A DNA stretch of 36,854 nt from Acidobacteriota bacterium (lineage in GTDB: Bacteria; Acidobacteriota; Vicinamibacteria; Vicinamibacterales; JAFNAJ01): the NCBI GenBank assembly GCA_023384575.1, contig JAHDVP010000036.1:1-36854 (forward strand). Direction: 5' to 3'. The notes beneath the pieces were generated by a model. The model searched no databases. It saw nothing but the letters and a program-made list of their open reading frames with translations, and was not told the origin of the DNA. Positions 25,001 through 32,997 of this stretch are shown in pieces. A program made the translations under genes and the position numbers. Every line of letters begins with the position of its first letter. Within the stretch, counting starts at the first letter, position 1.

Positions 25001-27892
25001 CCGCTGACGGGCCTGCGTGAGCGACTGGCTCTCGAGCACGCCGTCGGCCAGCTCGCGCAGGGCGGCGCTGCCGGGCACCAGCTCGCCGTGCAGGGCCGCA
25101 CGCGCGCGGTCGGCCAGGTGCCGCGGCACGCCCTCCCGCTCGAAGAACCGGAAGAACTGCGCGTCGGCGGCCACCACGTCGCCCACGCGATCGCGCAGCA
25201 GCACGCCCATCAGCTTGACGACCTCCGCGCAGCTCGGCTGCGGCGGGTACAGGTCGGTCCTGAACTGATCGGCCGCCGACGGTTCGGGTGGCGGCGGCCC
25301 GCTCGGCGTTCCGCCGGGCAGCGCCCTGATCGTCTGGGTGCAGAGCTCCGAGTACACGCCAGGCAGATTCGCCTTCACCTGGTCGCTCTTGGCCTCGAGC
25401 GTCAGCTGCCAGACGTTGCCCCACGCGTGGGACGGCTCGCGGGCCGGCGGGGCGTCGCCCTGCGCCAGTGGCGTGGTCCCGACCCACGCCGGCGCCCGTC
25501 CGCCGACGTTCGTCGCGAACGCGCGCTCGATGTCGCGGCTCACCCTCGACCGGCTCCCGGAGGAGCCCGCCCACGCCAGCACGCGGTCCGTCGGAGAGAA
25601 CTCCCCTGCGGCCCGCTGGAACGGCTCCACGTACTGGCGGTGCAGGAACGTGAGGAACGTGGCGACGAGCAGCTGCTGCTGCAGTTCGTTGAGCAGCGTG
25701 TCGACGCGGACGCTGGGCGGGGCGGCCGAGGCGGTCCTGCCCTGATTGAAGAGCACCATCATCAGCGCCGCACCGGGGCGGGACGGATCGGCCCAGACCG
25801 CGTCCACCTCCGCCTGGAGCGCGTTCAGCAGCTCGCCCATCGACGGGACGTACTCCGGTCCGGGGTACCGGAACGACAGCAGCAGCATCTTCAGCGTCTC
25901 GCCGAGGGTGACCGCGTCGCCGGCGATCATCCGCTGCGCCGTGGCCTCGACGCCGCTGTGGCGGAAGCTCCAGTAGCCGTCGCCGGCCACCTGCGGGTTC
26001 AGCTGGTGGCCCCCGGCGTCGAGCACGCCCACCTCCGGCCCGCCGACCGCGATGATGGTGTCCTCCACCATCTTCATCACGACTTCCATCTTCTGGGGGC
26101 CGGAGAGGATCTCGGTGGCGCCGCGACCGAGCGCCGCCGCGAGGCGAGGCGGCACCGGCGGGCTGTTGGGCGGTGGGGGCGGTGGCGGCACGTCGACTTC
26201 CGCGAGCTCGATCTCGCCGAGGTCTTCGGCGTCCTCCAACGTGAGCGACACCCGCAGGCTCGTCTCGAGGTAGCCCTCGGCCTGGATCACGACACGCCGC
26301 AGGTCCACCGGCACGCCGAGCAGCGTGAACGTGCCGTCGGCGGCCGTCGTCGTGCACAGCGAGGTGCCCGGCACGCAGACCAGCGCGTTGGCGAGGGCCT
26401 GTCCGCCGGCGTTGCGCGCCCGGCCGGTGACTCGCGTCGTGCCGCTCGTCACGTGGAACGCGTTGAGGAGCGCCGCCTCCTGGTTACCGGTCGTGACCAC
26501 CACCACGCGCGGACCCACGCCCGCATCGCGGGCCACGCGCACGCGCGCGCTGAGCGAGGTCGGCCCCTGGACGGTGATGGCGCCCACCTCGATGCCCGGA
26601 CCGAAGGTGACGAGGCTCTCCTGCGGCTCGAAGGCCGTCGCGTAGCCTGTGACGACCACGTCGAGCTCCTGGCCCTGCTCGGCGCTGAGCGGCGCGATCG
26701 ACGCGACGAAGGCCCGAGAGGCCGGTGGCCGCGGTGTGCCCTCGCCGAGGACGCCCGTGATGATGGCGGTCGGCTGGAACGTCGGTGAGAGAGGCGGGTC
26801 CACCGTGACGCGCAGCGGCGTGCCGTCGCCGGTGGGATCGATTGAGGCCACGACGACGGTCGCTTCGGTGGTGGCCTCGTTGCCGGCATCGTCCACCGCG
26901 CGCGCCGAGAAGGTCAGCGGCGTGTTCTCCGTCGCGTCGGGCGGCACGGCGTGGTTGAACTGGAATTCGAACGGAGGGGCGCTCGCGGAACCGAGCGGCG
27001 TCCCCTCGTAGTCGAGTTCGAGCAGCGCCAGTGCGCCGTTGTCGGTGGCCCGCACGACGATCGGGACGAGCCCGCCCGGCACCACGGCCGCCGGCGCCTC
27101 GATCGCCACGACAGGCGGCGTCGTGTCGGGCACGTCGACGACGAGCACACGCGTCGCCGTGCCCACGTTGCCGGCACGGTCGCGCACGCGCGCGAACATC
27201 GTGCGCCCCGTGTCGCGCGCCGCGTCCGGCGGCACCGTGACGTCGAAGGCGAACGGGCCCGACGTGCGCTCGCCGATCCTGGTCGTGAACTCGAAGAACT
27301 CCACGAGCTCGGGCCCCGACAGGTCCGCGACCTCCACCGTGAACTGGACCGTCTCGTCGGGCCGGGCCCTGACCTGACCACCGATCGTCAACCGCGGCGC
27401 CGTCTTGTCGACATTGAGCGTCACGCTCGCCGTGGCCGTCGCGCCGGCGCTGCTCTGCACGGTGCGCTCGATCACCTGGCCAGCCCCCTCAGTCGTCACC
27501 TCGATGGCCTCAGGGCAGCTCGTGGCGTGCGTGCACGCGAAAGAGACCGTCACGCTGGTCCGATGCCAGCCGTTCGCGTTCGCCGCCGGCGTGACCGTGG
27601 CGACAATCGTCGGCGTCTCGACGGGATACGTCTTGCCCAGGTTGCGCCGGACGATGGTGAGGTCGACGGTGTTGATGACGCCATCGCCGTTCACGTCGGC
27701 GTTCGGGATGTAGCCGGGCTGACCGACTCGCTGGCCCAGGGCGCCCTGCACGATGGCGACATCGGCCTGGTTGACGATGCCGTCGCGGTTGACGTCAGGG
27801 TTGGGCACGGTCTGCCCGCGTGCCGGCGAGGGCGCCGAGGCCACGAACGCGAAGAGCAGCAGCGCGGCGAGTCGATGGGTGAAGTGCCTCAT
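22064..27892 (-). CDS. Giant secreted protein with N-terminal dockerin-like domain, Ig-like domains and NHL-like propeller
   Basis: 1,942 residues. A signal peptide ends near residue 26. Two dockerin-type calcium loops follow, DVNRDGIVNQADVAIV (33-48) and DVNGDGVINTVDLTIV (66-81). Ig-like domains span about 95-350, an IPT/TIG-like region about 390-485, and a carboxypeptidase-regulatory-like domain about 486-565. A proline linker (569-582) leads to a helical region without a recognised family (582-1035), then a fibronectin-like part (1036-1130), an NHL-like propeller (about 1255-1500), a second carboxypeptidase-regulatory-like domain (1504-1585), a proline-rich stalk (1585-1645), further beta domains and a helical end (1815-1942). 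The ATG at 27892 starts the signal peptide. Its TGA overlaps the ATG of the next giant gene (22064-22067). It is probably exported and calcium-binding; partner and purpose are unknown. Confidence 0.85.
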   Translation of the reverse strand: MRHFTHRLAALLLFAFVASAPSPARGQTVPNPDVNRDGIVNQADVAIVQGALGQRVGQPGYIPNADVNGDGVINTVDLTIVRRNLGKTYPVETPTIVATVTPAANANGWHRTSVTVSFACTHATSCPEAIEVTTEGAGQVIERTVQSSAGATATASVTLNVDKTAPRLTIGGQVRARPDETVQFTVEVADLSGPELVEFFEFTTRIGERTSGPFAFDVTVPPDAARDTGRTMFARVRDRAGNVGTATRVLVVDVPDTTPPVVAIEAPAAVVPGGLVPIVVRATDNGALALLELDYEGTPLGSASAPPFEFQFNHAVPPDATENTPLTFSARAVDDAGNEATTEATVVVASIDPTGDGTPLRVTVDPPLSPTFQPTAIITGVLGEGTPRPPASRAFVASIAPLSAEQGQELDVVVTGYATAFEPQESLVTFGPGIEVGAITVQGPTSLSARVRVARDAGVGPRVVVVTTGNQEAALLNAFHVTSGTTRVTGRARNAGGQALANALVCVPGTSLCTTTAADGTFTLLGVPVDLRRVVIQAEGYLETSLRVSLTLEDAEDLGEIELAEVDVPPPPPPPNSPPVPPRLAAALGRGATEILSGPQKMEVVMKMVEDTIIAVGGPEVGVLDAGGHQLNPQVAGDGYWSFRHSGVEATAQRMIAGDAVTLGETLKMLLLSFRYPGPEYVPSMGELLNALQAEVDAVWADPSRPGAALMMVLFNQGRTASAAPPSVRVDTLLNELQQQLLVATFLTFLHRQYVEPFQRAAGEFSPTDRVLAWAGSSGSRSRVSRDIERAFATNVGGRAPAWVGTTPLAQGDAPPAREPSHAWGNVWQLTLEAKSDQVKANLPGVYSELCTQTIRALPGGTPSGPPPPEPSAADQFRTDLYPPQPSCAEVVKLMGVLLRDRVGDVVAADAQFFRFFEREGVPRHLADRARAALHGELVPGSAALRELADGVLESQSLTQARQRAFRENVDATWGAWAEAQAEARKYNLIRHVADAARGYAEDVLSKQQGAVVRAIFQVQADLIIQSLRPRPPVILRAEQVTDPTSGEKIRGVLLSVQRSDNDRGDQHDANTVWSYELWRQNASRGHERIALQRFPGDRKVLRFVDEDPPLGNNGYYVIARRRVGGPIEYAPTTFDTAIAPLLAPFVPSGLSLPGGGFASAGSTSITMSVSFDTLKTVLDPAATILRGLAYQVSDPSEVAIVTVSMRTAPAVVAALAIDPLDRQAYLSLPAPQFEGLMFSLKPTMRVFARSGFKVVPEGVQAGLAVDSLGYVYTNNVSGNAQFGGRIFRYAPYTGARSLAGTMNYYSQLLMRANPTSVQAMAFGPGMFGETLFVADGLNQRITNLKRPEAFAPGEYPERNVSQVWAQSPLFNFENSGLVVRHDTTVFFNQQDNVIKVPPQHRGIWTYTAAPLFQPGTSIFENTSGVAADVYGNLYVSDLTAGTIVMLPQTKVSPLFTGNNISPLERKLFTVMRGLPRPSDVKLRGDLQGLAFFDAESPFREVAFGLSARVLDTGGNPLSGAMVVLPERGKTAIADADGVVVIPDLLDPARSNAIEYTIRHQGEVSSGILGLNRFQHNVVTLTFEPEPPPPGGTPPPLRLRPSPIPPVPPPPIAPTGPVIPVQATATIPAVVPTPGPGVPPPPTEEPDARCPIAQLLEPGHRVVVTTPTIAVRGFVSDPSLGSVGLTANQHRHDVPLSGHDFELDVALEQGLNRLTVVVTGQVLREGQCGQTGVEDEADMAISSPVDVFYAASPESAAEYRAQIGFATAIRGRVLDSVTGTPLVGLPIEIPGTGIGTTTDAFGTFQLNVTLPDFLPAVEHANTIVGGLTAEFSTFVALLRAGEEVAAAQSLARLYTLVEEARFRRAPIAAVSARPVQETLVGLELTLVRLAHYLTQSEEDPPDEDIDRVAAALDRLGHYMNVDAIEVTSSVASDLSIAIRVTP
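27632..27796 (-). other. Dockerin-like duplicated calcium-loop domain
   Basis: Encodes residues 33-87 of the 1,942-residue protein. Each half has the D-x-N-x-D-G-x-I/V-N-x-x-D pattern of an F-hand calcium loop followed by a helix, and the two halves are 33 residues apart. Type I dockerins normally sit at the C-terminus and bind a cohesin; here the domain is N-terminal and I recognise no cohesin in the window. Confidence 0.8.
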
Positions 27893-28132
27893 GGCGTCAA
27901 TCCGTCGTGGACACGTGCGAGGAGCGAGAGGACGGTTCAGTTGAGCAAAGCGCAATCGCATCGCGAAGGGGGCCACGGCCGCCCCCGCGTCGCGGGACCC
28001 GAAGACTCGCGCGCGGGCGTCCGCCCTGCGCGCGGAACACACGACGCCCGCGGCCAATGACGACCATCGTGACGAGGCATGCGAGGACCGGCCGACGCCT
28101 GCGAGGGTGGCGTCATCCCGTCGTGCTGGTCT

Positions 28133-28885
28133 CTATCGAAGTCGGCGGAATCGCCCGTGTGCGCTCAGGCCGATTCCCAACGCCACGAGCACGAGCACAC
28201 CCGGTTCGGGCACCGGCGCCGGATCGGGGTCCGTGCCGCCGCCACCAGGCGCCGCAATCGACAGTGAAAGACTCGCGGGCACGAAGTCGAAGTCGACGAG
28301 CGGGAAGAAGCCCCACTCGTCGAGCTCCTCCAGCTCCTGCAGGCCAAAGCCACTCACGCCGAACAGTCCGTTCGCGCCAGTCGCCGGGTCGTAGCTGAAG
28401 AGCGCCGAGAACAATCGACCGGACCCGGTCGCGCGCGGGGTGACGATCGGAAGGTTGGTCGTGCTGTCGAAGAGCGCATTGAGGAAGCCGGCAAACGACC
28501 ACGTGCCACCGCCGGTGTCCAGATCGAGGAAGTCGGCAAACGGAGGCAGCGGATCGAGGCAGTCGGCGCCGGCCGCGCACGCCGCCTCTGCCGCCGTCTG
28601 CGCCGCCGCGGCTTCGGCCGTGAGCCAACTCCCGAGTTCGGCGCTGACGAACGTGAACGGGCCGCTCCACTCGAAGAGCAGGTCGAACATGACGAGGTTC
28701 GCGGGGTCGTTGTCGGTCAACTCGCCGTCGACGTGCAGGGTGACGAACCCCGACACGGTCGTGTCTGCGCTGAGCGACAGGATGGCCGCGGCCTCACCAC
28801 GGGCGGGCCCCAGCAGGCCGCAGGCCGCGACGAGCATGGCCCCGACAAGGCGGTGCGATGAACGCAAGGACGGATGGATGGTCAT
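28133..28885 (-). CDS. PEP-CTERM sorting-domain protein
   Basis: 250 residues. A signal peptide (about 16-33, ending GEAAA) and a C-terminal PEP-CTERM tripartite signal (VPEPG at about 225, a hydrophobic helix, then RFRRLR) mark it for export and exosortase-dependent processing. The body between them is acidic, with a cluster LQELEELDEWGFFPLVDFDF near 182-201 and a likely disulfide pair (two Cys near 102 and 108), and has no family I can name. Proteins of this kind are usually surface or biofilm-matrix components. No exosortase gene is in the window. It starts 18 bp after the HTH gene on the same strand; the 240-bp gap downstream to the giant genes shows no clear terminator, so read-through into them is possible. 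Confidence 0.85.
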   Translation of the reverse strand: MTIHPSLRSSHRLVGAMLVAACGLLGPARGEAAAILSLSADTTVSGFVTLHVDGELTDNDPANLVMFDLLFEWSGPFTFVSAELGSWLTAEAAAAQTAAEAACAAGADCLDPLPPFADFLDLDTGGGTWSFAGFLNALFDSTTNLPIVTPRATGSGRLFSALFSYDPATGANGLFGVSGFGLQELEELDEWGFFPLVDFDFVPASLSLSIAAPGGGGTDPDPAPVPEPGVLVLVALGIGLSAHGRFRRLR

Positions 28886-28903
28886 GTCTGCTGCTCGACT
28901 CCG

Positions 28904-29548
28904 TCAGGACTCCCGATCTGAGGTGAAGGAAGGCAAGGCCCCTGCCAGCGCGGGGCGCGAGGCGCGCCGCGCCTCCGTCTCGTGAATTGCCTGCGGGTCG
29001 CCGTCGCTCGCCATCGAACACGCCGCGACGGGCCGACCCGGCTCGCGCCTCCAGAGGCGATGGACGGTGCTGTGGCTCACGCCGAGCGCCACGGCCAGCG
29101 AGCGGGTGGTCCATCGCGAGGTCCGGCTCGGCGTCGTGGCCAGCAGGGCCCGGAACCTCGCTTCGAGGGCCGGGTTCGGCCGAGGCTTGCGCCCGCGACC
29201 GGGCTTGTCGCGAGCGATGGCCTCGAGCCCCCCGTCGGCGAAGCGGCGGCACCACAGGCGGACGGTCCTCGTCGACACGCGCACCTCGCGTGCGATCGCG
29301 CGATCGTCCAGGCCGGCCCCCGCCAGCAGGACGATGCGGGCACGCACCACCAGACGGCCGGCGATCGTGCGCGATCGTGCCCACCGCTCGAGCTGGGTGC
29401 GCGCTTGCTCCGGCAGCGCGACGCGCGGGCGTGCCGTCCCACCTCGCTCATCGGCTGGGCGAGCGTCATCCAATTCCCGTGACAGGGTGTCGAAGCCCAC
29501 CCACGGTGAGGAGAGGGCGCCCGAAAAGATCCACTGTGGAGACGACAT
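28904..29548 (-). CDS. IS630-type helix-turn-helix protein lacking the DDE domain
   Basis: 214 residues. Residues about 43-168 match the N-terminal part of IS630-family transposases: RSRTIAGRLVVRARIVLLA (59-77), a first HTH with DDRAIAREVRVSTRTVRLW (81-99), the FADGGLEAIARDKPGRGRK link (103-121), and a second HTH, TTRSLAVALGVSHSTVHRLW (147-166). The sequence then stops resembling the family, just where the DDE catalytic domain should begin. The last 46 residues look like random high-GC translation, and no reading frame nearby continues the transposase. It is either a decayed transposase or a captured DNA-binding protein. I use the ATG at 29548, which has GGAAG about 6 nt upstream. It lies 18 bp upstream of the PEP-CTERM gene. 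Confidence 0.6.
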   Translation of the reverse strand: MSSPQWIFSGALSSPWVGFDTLSRELDDARPADERGGTARPRVALPEQARTQLERWARSRTIAGRLVVRARIVLLAGAGLDDRAIAREVRVSTRTVRLWCRRFADGGLEAIARDKPGRGRKPRPNPALEARFRALLATTPSRTSRWTTRSLAVALGVSHSTVHRLWRREPGRPVAACSMASDGDPQAIHETEARRASRPALAGALPSFTSDRES

Positions 29549-29705
29549 TTGTCTTCCGTTCTTTGACCGAATCTGACCGGCGGGCACCCCACGCACACGG
29601 TCGAGGTGGCCTCACCAGAACAAGCGGAAGACGAAAGAGAATGGGGCCAGCCCAGGAGCCAGGCCGGCAGACGAACCGCCCCGGGGTGCCGGCTGTGGGG
29701 GCGGG

Positions 29706-30302
29706 TCAGTCGTCGGGCGTCAGGCGCGACATCTCGCGCTTGAGCCACACGCGCGCCACTTGCCACTCGCGCTTCACCGTCCTCGTCGAGACGTCGACGA
29801 TGGCGGCCGTCTCCTCGACGGTCAGGCCGCCGAAGAACCGCAACTCGACGATGCGTGCCTGGCGGAGGTCGAGCGCGGCGAGCCGGGCGAGCGCTTCGTC
29901 GAGTGCGACGAGGTCGAGGTCGGCATCGACGACCGGCGAGGCCACGTCGACCTCGTCGAGCGGCACGCGCGCCTGCCCGCGGCCACGTTTGTGCGCCTTG
30001 CGGCTCCGGGCGTGGTCGACGAGGATCCGGCGCATGGCCCGCGCCGCGGTCGCCAGGAAATGGTGGCGGTTGTGCCACCCGTCATCTGGCGCCTCTGCGA
30101 GCCGGAGGTACGCCTCGTGGACGAGCGCGGTCGGCTGAAGCGTGTGGTCGGAGCGCTCCCGACGGAGCGCGGCCGCCGCGACGCGGCGCAGGTCGTCGTA
30201 CACGATCGCGAACAGTGAGGCCGCAGCCAGTTCATCGCCCGACGCGGCGTCGGTCAGCAGCCGGGTGACGTCGCCCCGAGCCGGCTCGCGCCGCTCGTTC
30301 AT
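29706..30302 (-). CDS. ECF-type RNA polymerase sigma factor, TIGR02999 family
   Basis: 198 residues. Region sigma-2 covers about 25-100, with IVYDDLRRVAAAALRRER (33-50), HTLQPTALVHEAYLRL (53-68) and HHFLATAARAMRRILVDHAR (80-99). Region sigma-4 lies at about 135-190, with IVELRFFGGLTVEETAAIVD and VSTRTVKREW forming the -35 recognition HTH. Where ordinary ECF factors carry an acidic DAEDL-like segment that docks on the beta-prime subunit, this one has LQPTALVHE, as in ECF groups switched on by phosphorylation. No anti-sigma gene is adjacent. The ATG at 30302 overlaps the stop of the kinase gene (ATGA, 30299-30302), so the two proteins are probably made together and the kinase is the likely controller. 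Confidence 0.92.
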   Translation of the reverse strand: MNERREPARGDVTRLLTDAASGDELAAASLFAIVYDDLRRVAAAALRRERSDHTLQPTALVHEAYLRLAEAPDDGWHNRHHFLATAARAMRRILVDHARSRKAHKRGRGQARVPLDEVDVASPVVDADLDLVALDEALARLAALDLRQARIVELRFFGGLTVEETAAIVDVSTRTVKREWQVARVWLKREMSRLTPDD

Positions 30303-32866
30303 CGACACCGCTCCACCTTCGCGGCCATCTGGCGTTCGATCTCCGGACCAGTACACGTGGTGATCGCGTCGGCGCGCAGCGCGCGATGCGCCTCGAGGCC
30401 GGCCTGCCATTCCCGGCACGCCAGGGCGACCCGCGCCGGGGTGCGCTGCGGAGCCGTCCACGCCAGGTCGCCCACGGCCTCCGACACGCGCGCAACGTCG
30501 CACCGTGCCTGCGCGTTGCCCAGGTCGCGGGCGACCATGCCTCGATAGGCGCCGAGCGCCTCGCGGAGCAGCTCCAGCGCTTCGTCCTCGCGCCCCAACA
30601 GGTCGAGGACCTGCGCGAGCTTCTCCTGCGACACGGCAACGCTGCGAACGGCGTTCGCATTCGACGGGTCGACGTCGCGCAGTCGCACGAAGCGGTCGAG
30701 CGATCCGCGATAGCTGGCCGCCGCGGCCGGAAGATCGCCCTTTCTCCGCTGGACGTTGCCCACGCGCTCGAACGCGATGGCCAGATCGCGTTCGATGTCG
30801 GTGTGACGCGCCACCGACGCGGCGAGGTCCTCGCGAATGCGGAACGATTGATCGTACGCCGCTGCGGCGTCCTCGAGACGATCGTCCTCCTCGTGCAGCG
30901 TGCCGAGGCGCTCGAACACGATGCCGAGGAAGCGACGAACGCGCCGGTCGTTGGGGGCGTCCCGGTCGAGGTGCTGGAAGGCCCCGAGGGCCTCCCGGTA
31001 CCGGCCCGCGGCGTCGTCTCGACGCCCCAGGTTCGGAAAGACCGGGTTACCGAGCAGGTCGCCCACCTTGATCTCGGCGATGGCCGCCTGGAGTCGATCG
31101 TCGAACGTCGAGCGCGGCCGGGCGGCAAGGTCCTTGAACAGCCGGTCGGATCGCTCGGCGTGCTCCAGCGCCCGCGGCAGGTCGCCGGCCCACGAGACCA
31201 CGTCGCCCAGCCGTCGATGCGCGAGCGCCAGCGTCCGGGCGGTCTCGACGTCGTCTGGTGCCGCGGCCAGCAACGACGACGCCGTCTCGACGACGCGCTC
31301 GTAGTTGGTCCTGGCGCCGGCCGTGTCGCCCAGGTTGTGTCCGGTCGGGTTGCCCAGGGCATCGCCCATCTTGAGGAAGCCCGACGCCAGCTCGCGCTGC
31401 AGATCGAGGTCGCCGCGCGCTTCGCTCGCCAGCCGCTCGAGGTACTCGACCCCGGTCGCGACGAGGAGGGCGCGGGCCTCGGTGGTGCCAGGCACGTTGG
31501 CGATGGCGTCGTGCACGTCGAACATGAAGGCATGCGCGAGCCGCTGGACGTCCTCGAAGCGGCGTTCGGCGAGCGCACGGGCCTCCGCCGCCTCGTTCGC
31601 CTGCCACCAGATCGTGCCCGCGCCGCTCACGAGCGTCGCCACGACGATGCCGCTGAGCGCCAGGGCCACCGCGTGACGGCGCACGAAGCGCCCGGCCACG
31701 TAGGTCAGCGTCGGCTGGCGGGACGACACCGGATGGCCCGATCGGTATCGTTCGAGGTCCTGGACGAGCTGGTCGACCGACTGATAACGGTGCTGCGGGT
31801 CGCGACCGAGCGCGCGCGCGACGATCGCGTCGAGATCGCCGGTCAGCCGGCGCGCGAGCTTTGCGGGGGTGGTCGCCCGCACGGCGGCTTTTGCGTCGCG
31901 CCCCGCGTCCTCGACGACCCGGACGCTGGGTGCGACCAGTTCGACCGAGGCGAGCTGCGCCTCGATCGAGGACTGGGTCGTGCCGGAGAAGTGGTACGGC
32001 CGGCATCCCGTGAGCAGCACGTACAGCAGCACGCCGAGGGAATAGACGTCGGTTGCGGTGGTGACCGGCGCCCGCCCGGTCACCTGCTCGGGACTCGCGT
32101 AGTCGGGCGTCAACAGCCACGTGGTCGACGCGGCGTCGTCGTCTCCGTCGTCACCGGGGCTCGAGAGGATTTTCGCGACGCCGAAGTCGAGCAGCTTCGG
32201 CACACCCTCCCGCGACACCAGGATGTTGTCGGGCTTGATGTCCCGATGGACGATCAGGTTTTGATGGGCGTACTGGACGCCGGCGCAGATGGTCCGAAAG
32301 AGATCGAGGCGCCGTTCGACCGACAGGCCCTTGTCGTCGCAGAAGCGATCGACCGGCATGCCGTCGACGTATTCCATGACGAAGTAGGGCTCGCCGTCGG
32401 GCGTCGTCCCTCCGTCCATGAGCCTGGCGATGTTGGGATGGTCGAGGGCCGCGAGTGTCTCCCGTTCGCGCTGGAAGCGCTCGACGATGGACGCCGAGTC
32501 GCGCCCTCGCCGCACGACCTTGATGGCCGCCGGCCGCTGGAACGCGGCGTCGGCACGCTCGGCCCGGTAGACGATCCCCATACCGCCCTGGCCGATGACG
32601 TCGAGAATGCGCCACGCCCCGAGCGTCTCACCGACGCGGGTCCGTCCGGGGTCGAGCGCGGCCATCAGGTCGGTCACGCGGACGGGTGCCCGGTCCAGGA
32701 AGCCCTCGGCCTTCTCCTCCCAGGCGAGCAGCGACCGCACCTCGGAGAGCAGCGTCTCGTCGTCGGCGCACTCGCGGCGCAGAAAGGCGTCTCGCTCCGA
32801 CGCTGGAAGCGACAGTGCCATCTCGAACAGCCGCTTGGCAGCCGGCCAGTTCACGTTGGATGTCAT
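30299..32866 (-). CDS. Membrane Ser/Thr protein kinase with extracytoplasmic TPR-like domain
   Basis: 855 residues. A short N-terminal helical segment (1-70) precedes a Hanks-type kinase domain (about 83-375): glycine loop GQGGMG (92-97), Lys116 in AAIKV, catalytic HRDIKPDN (207-214), DFG at 227-229 and SPE at 258-260. All catalytic residues are intact. A single transmembrane helix at about 399-421 is followed by some 430 residues of alpha-helical, TPR-like repeats outside the membrane, presumably the sensor. This layout is widespread in Acidobacteriota. The ATG at 32866 is preferred to the in-frame ATG at 32944, which adds a basic non-conserved tail. A TATACT hexamer ends 13 nt before it. 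The downstream sigma factor gene overlaps its stop codon. Confidence 0.93.
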   Translation of the reverse strand: MTSNVNWPAAKRLFEMALSLPASERDAFLRRECADDETLLSEVRSLLAWEEKAEGFLDRAPVRVTDLMAALDPGRTRVGETLGAWRILDVIGQGGMGIVYRAERADAAFQRPAAIKVVRRGRDSASIVERFQRERETLAALDHPNIARLMDGGTTPDGEPYFVMEYVDGMPVDRFCDDKGLSVERRLDLFRTICAGVQYAHQNLIVHRDIKPDNILVSREGVPKLLDFGVAKILSSPGDDGDDDAASTTWLLTPDYASPEQVTGRAPVTTATDVYSLGVLLYVLLTGCRPYHFSGTTQSSIEAQLASVELVAPSVRVVEDAGRDAKAAVRATTPAKLARRLTGDLDAIVARALGRDPQHRYQSVDQLVQDLERYRSGHPVSSRQPTLTYVAGRFVRRHAVALALSGIVVATLVSGAGTIWWQANEAAEARALAERRFEDVQRLAHAFMFDVHDAIANVPGTTEARALLVATGVEYLERLASEARGDLDLQRELASGFLKMGDALGNPTGHNLGDTAGARTNYERVVETASSLLAAAPDDVETARTLALAHRRLGDVVSWAGDLPRALEHAERSDRLFKDLAARPRSTFDDRLQAAIAEIKVGDLLGNPVFPNLGRRDDAAGRYREALGAFQHLDRDAPNDRRVRRFLGIVFERLGTLHEEDDRLEDAAAAYDQSFRIREDLAASVARHTDIERDLAIAFERVGNVQRRKGDLPAAAASYRGSLDRFVRLRDVDPSNANAVRSVAVSQEKLAQVLDLLGREDEALELLREALGAYRGMVARDLGNAQARCDVARVSEAVGDLAWTAPQRTPARVALACREWQAGLEAHRALRADAITTCTGPEIERQMAAKVERCR

Positions 32867-32879
32867 GCCGTGGCTCAAC

Positions 32880-32885
32880 AGTATA
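32880..32885 (-). promoter_or_regulatory. Candidate -10 element (TATACT) of the kinase-sigma unit
   Basis: TATACT on the minus strand ends 13 bases before the kinase ATG. A weak TTGCGC lies 19 bp further upstream. The mRNA leader would be very short and no good Shine-Dalgarno is visible. Confidence 0.3.
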
Positions 32886-32997
32886 TGCGGGCGGTGTGAC
32901 CGACGCGCAACGGGAGCCTGGCGCCAGCGGGCGCGCTCACCCACTCGGCCGCGGTCACTGCCCGTGGGCGGGTCGGGCGAAGCGGCGGTGGCCGGCG

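Noticed and set aside
22025-26788. 1,587-codon open frame on the plus strand opposite the first giant gene
   Set aside because: Same composition bias and no recognisable motif; the minus-strand frame has signal peptide, dockerin and Ig patterns.
29583-29690. 8-bp inverted repeat GGCACCCC / GGGGTGCC near the HTH gene, considered as insertion-sequence ends
   Set aside because: Too short and misplaced: it lies wholly upstream of the HTH gene and does not bracket it, and no target duplication is seen.
30386-32899. 837-codon plus-strand open frame opposite the kinase
   Set aside because: Antisense shadow; the kinase catalytic motifs are all on the minus strand.
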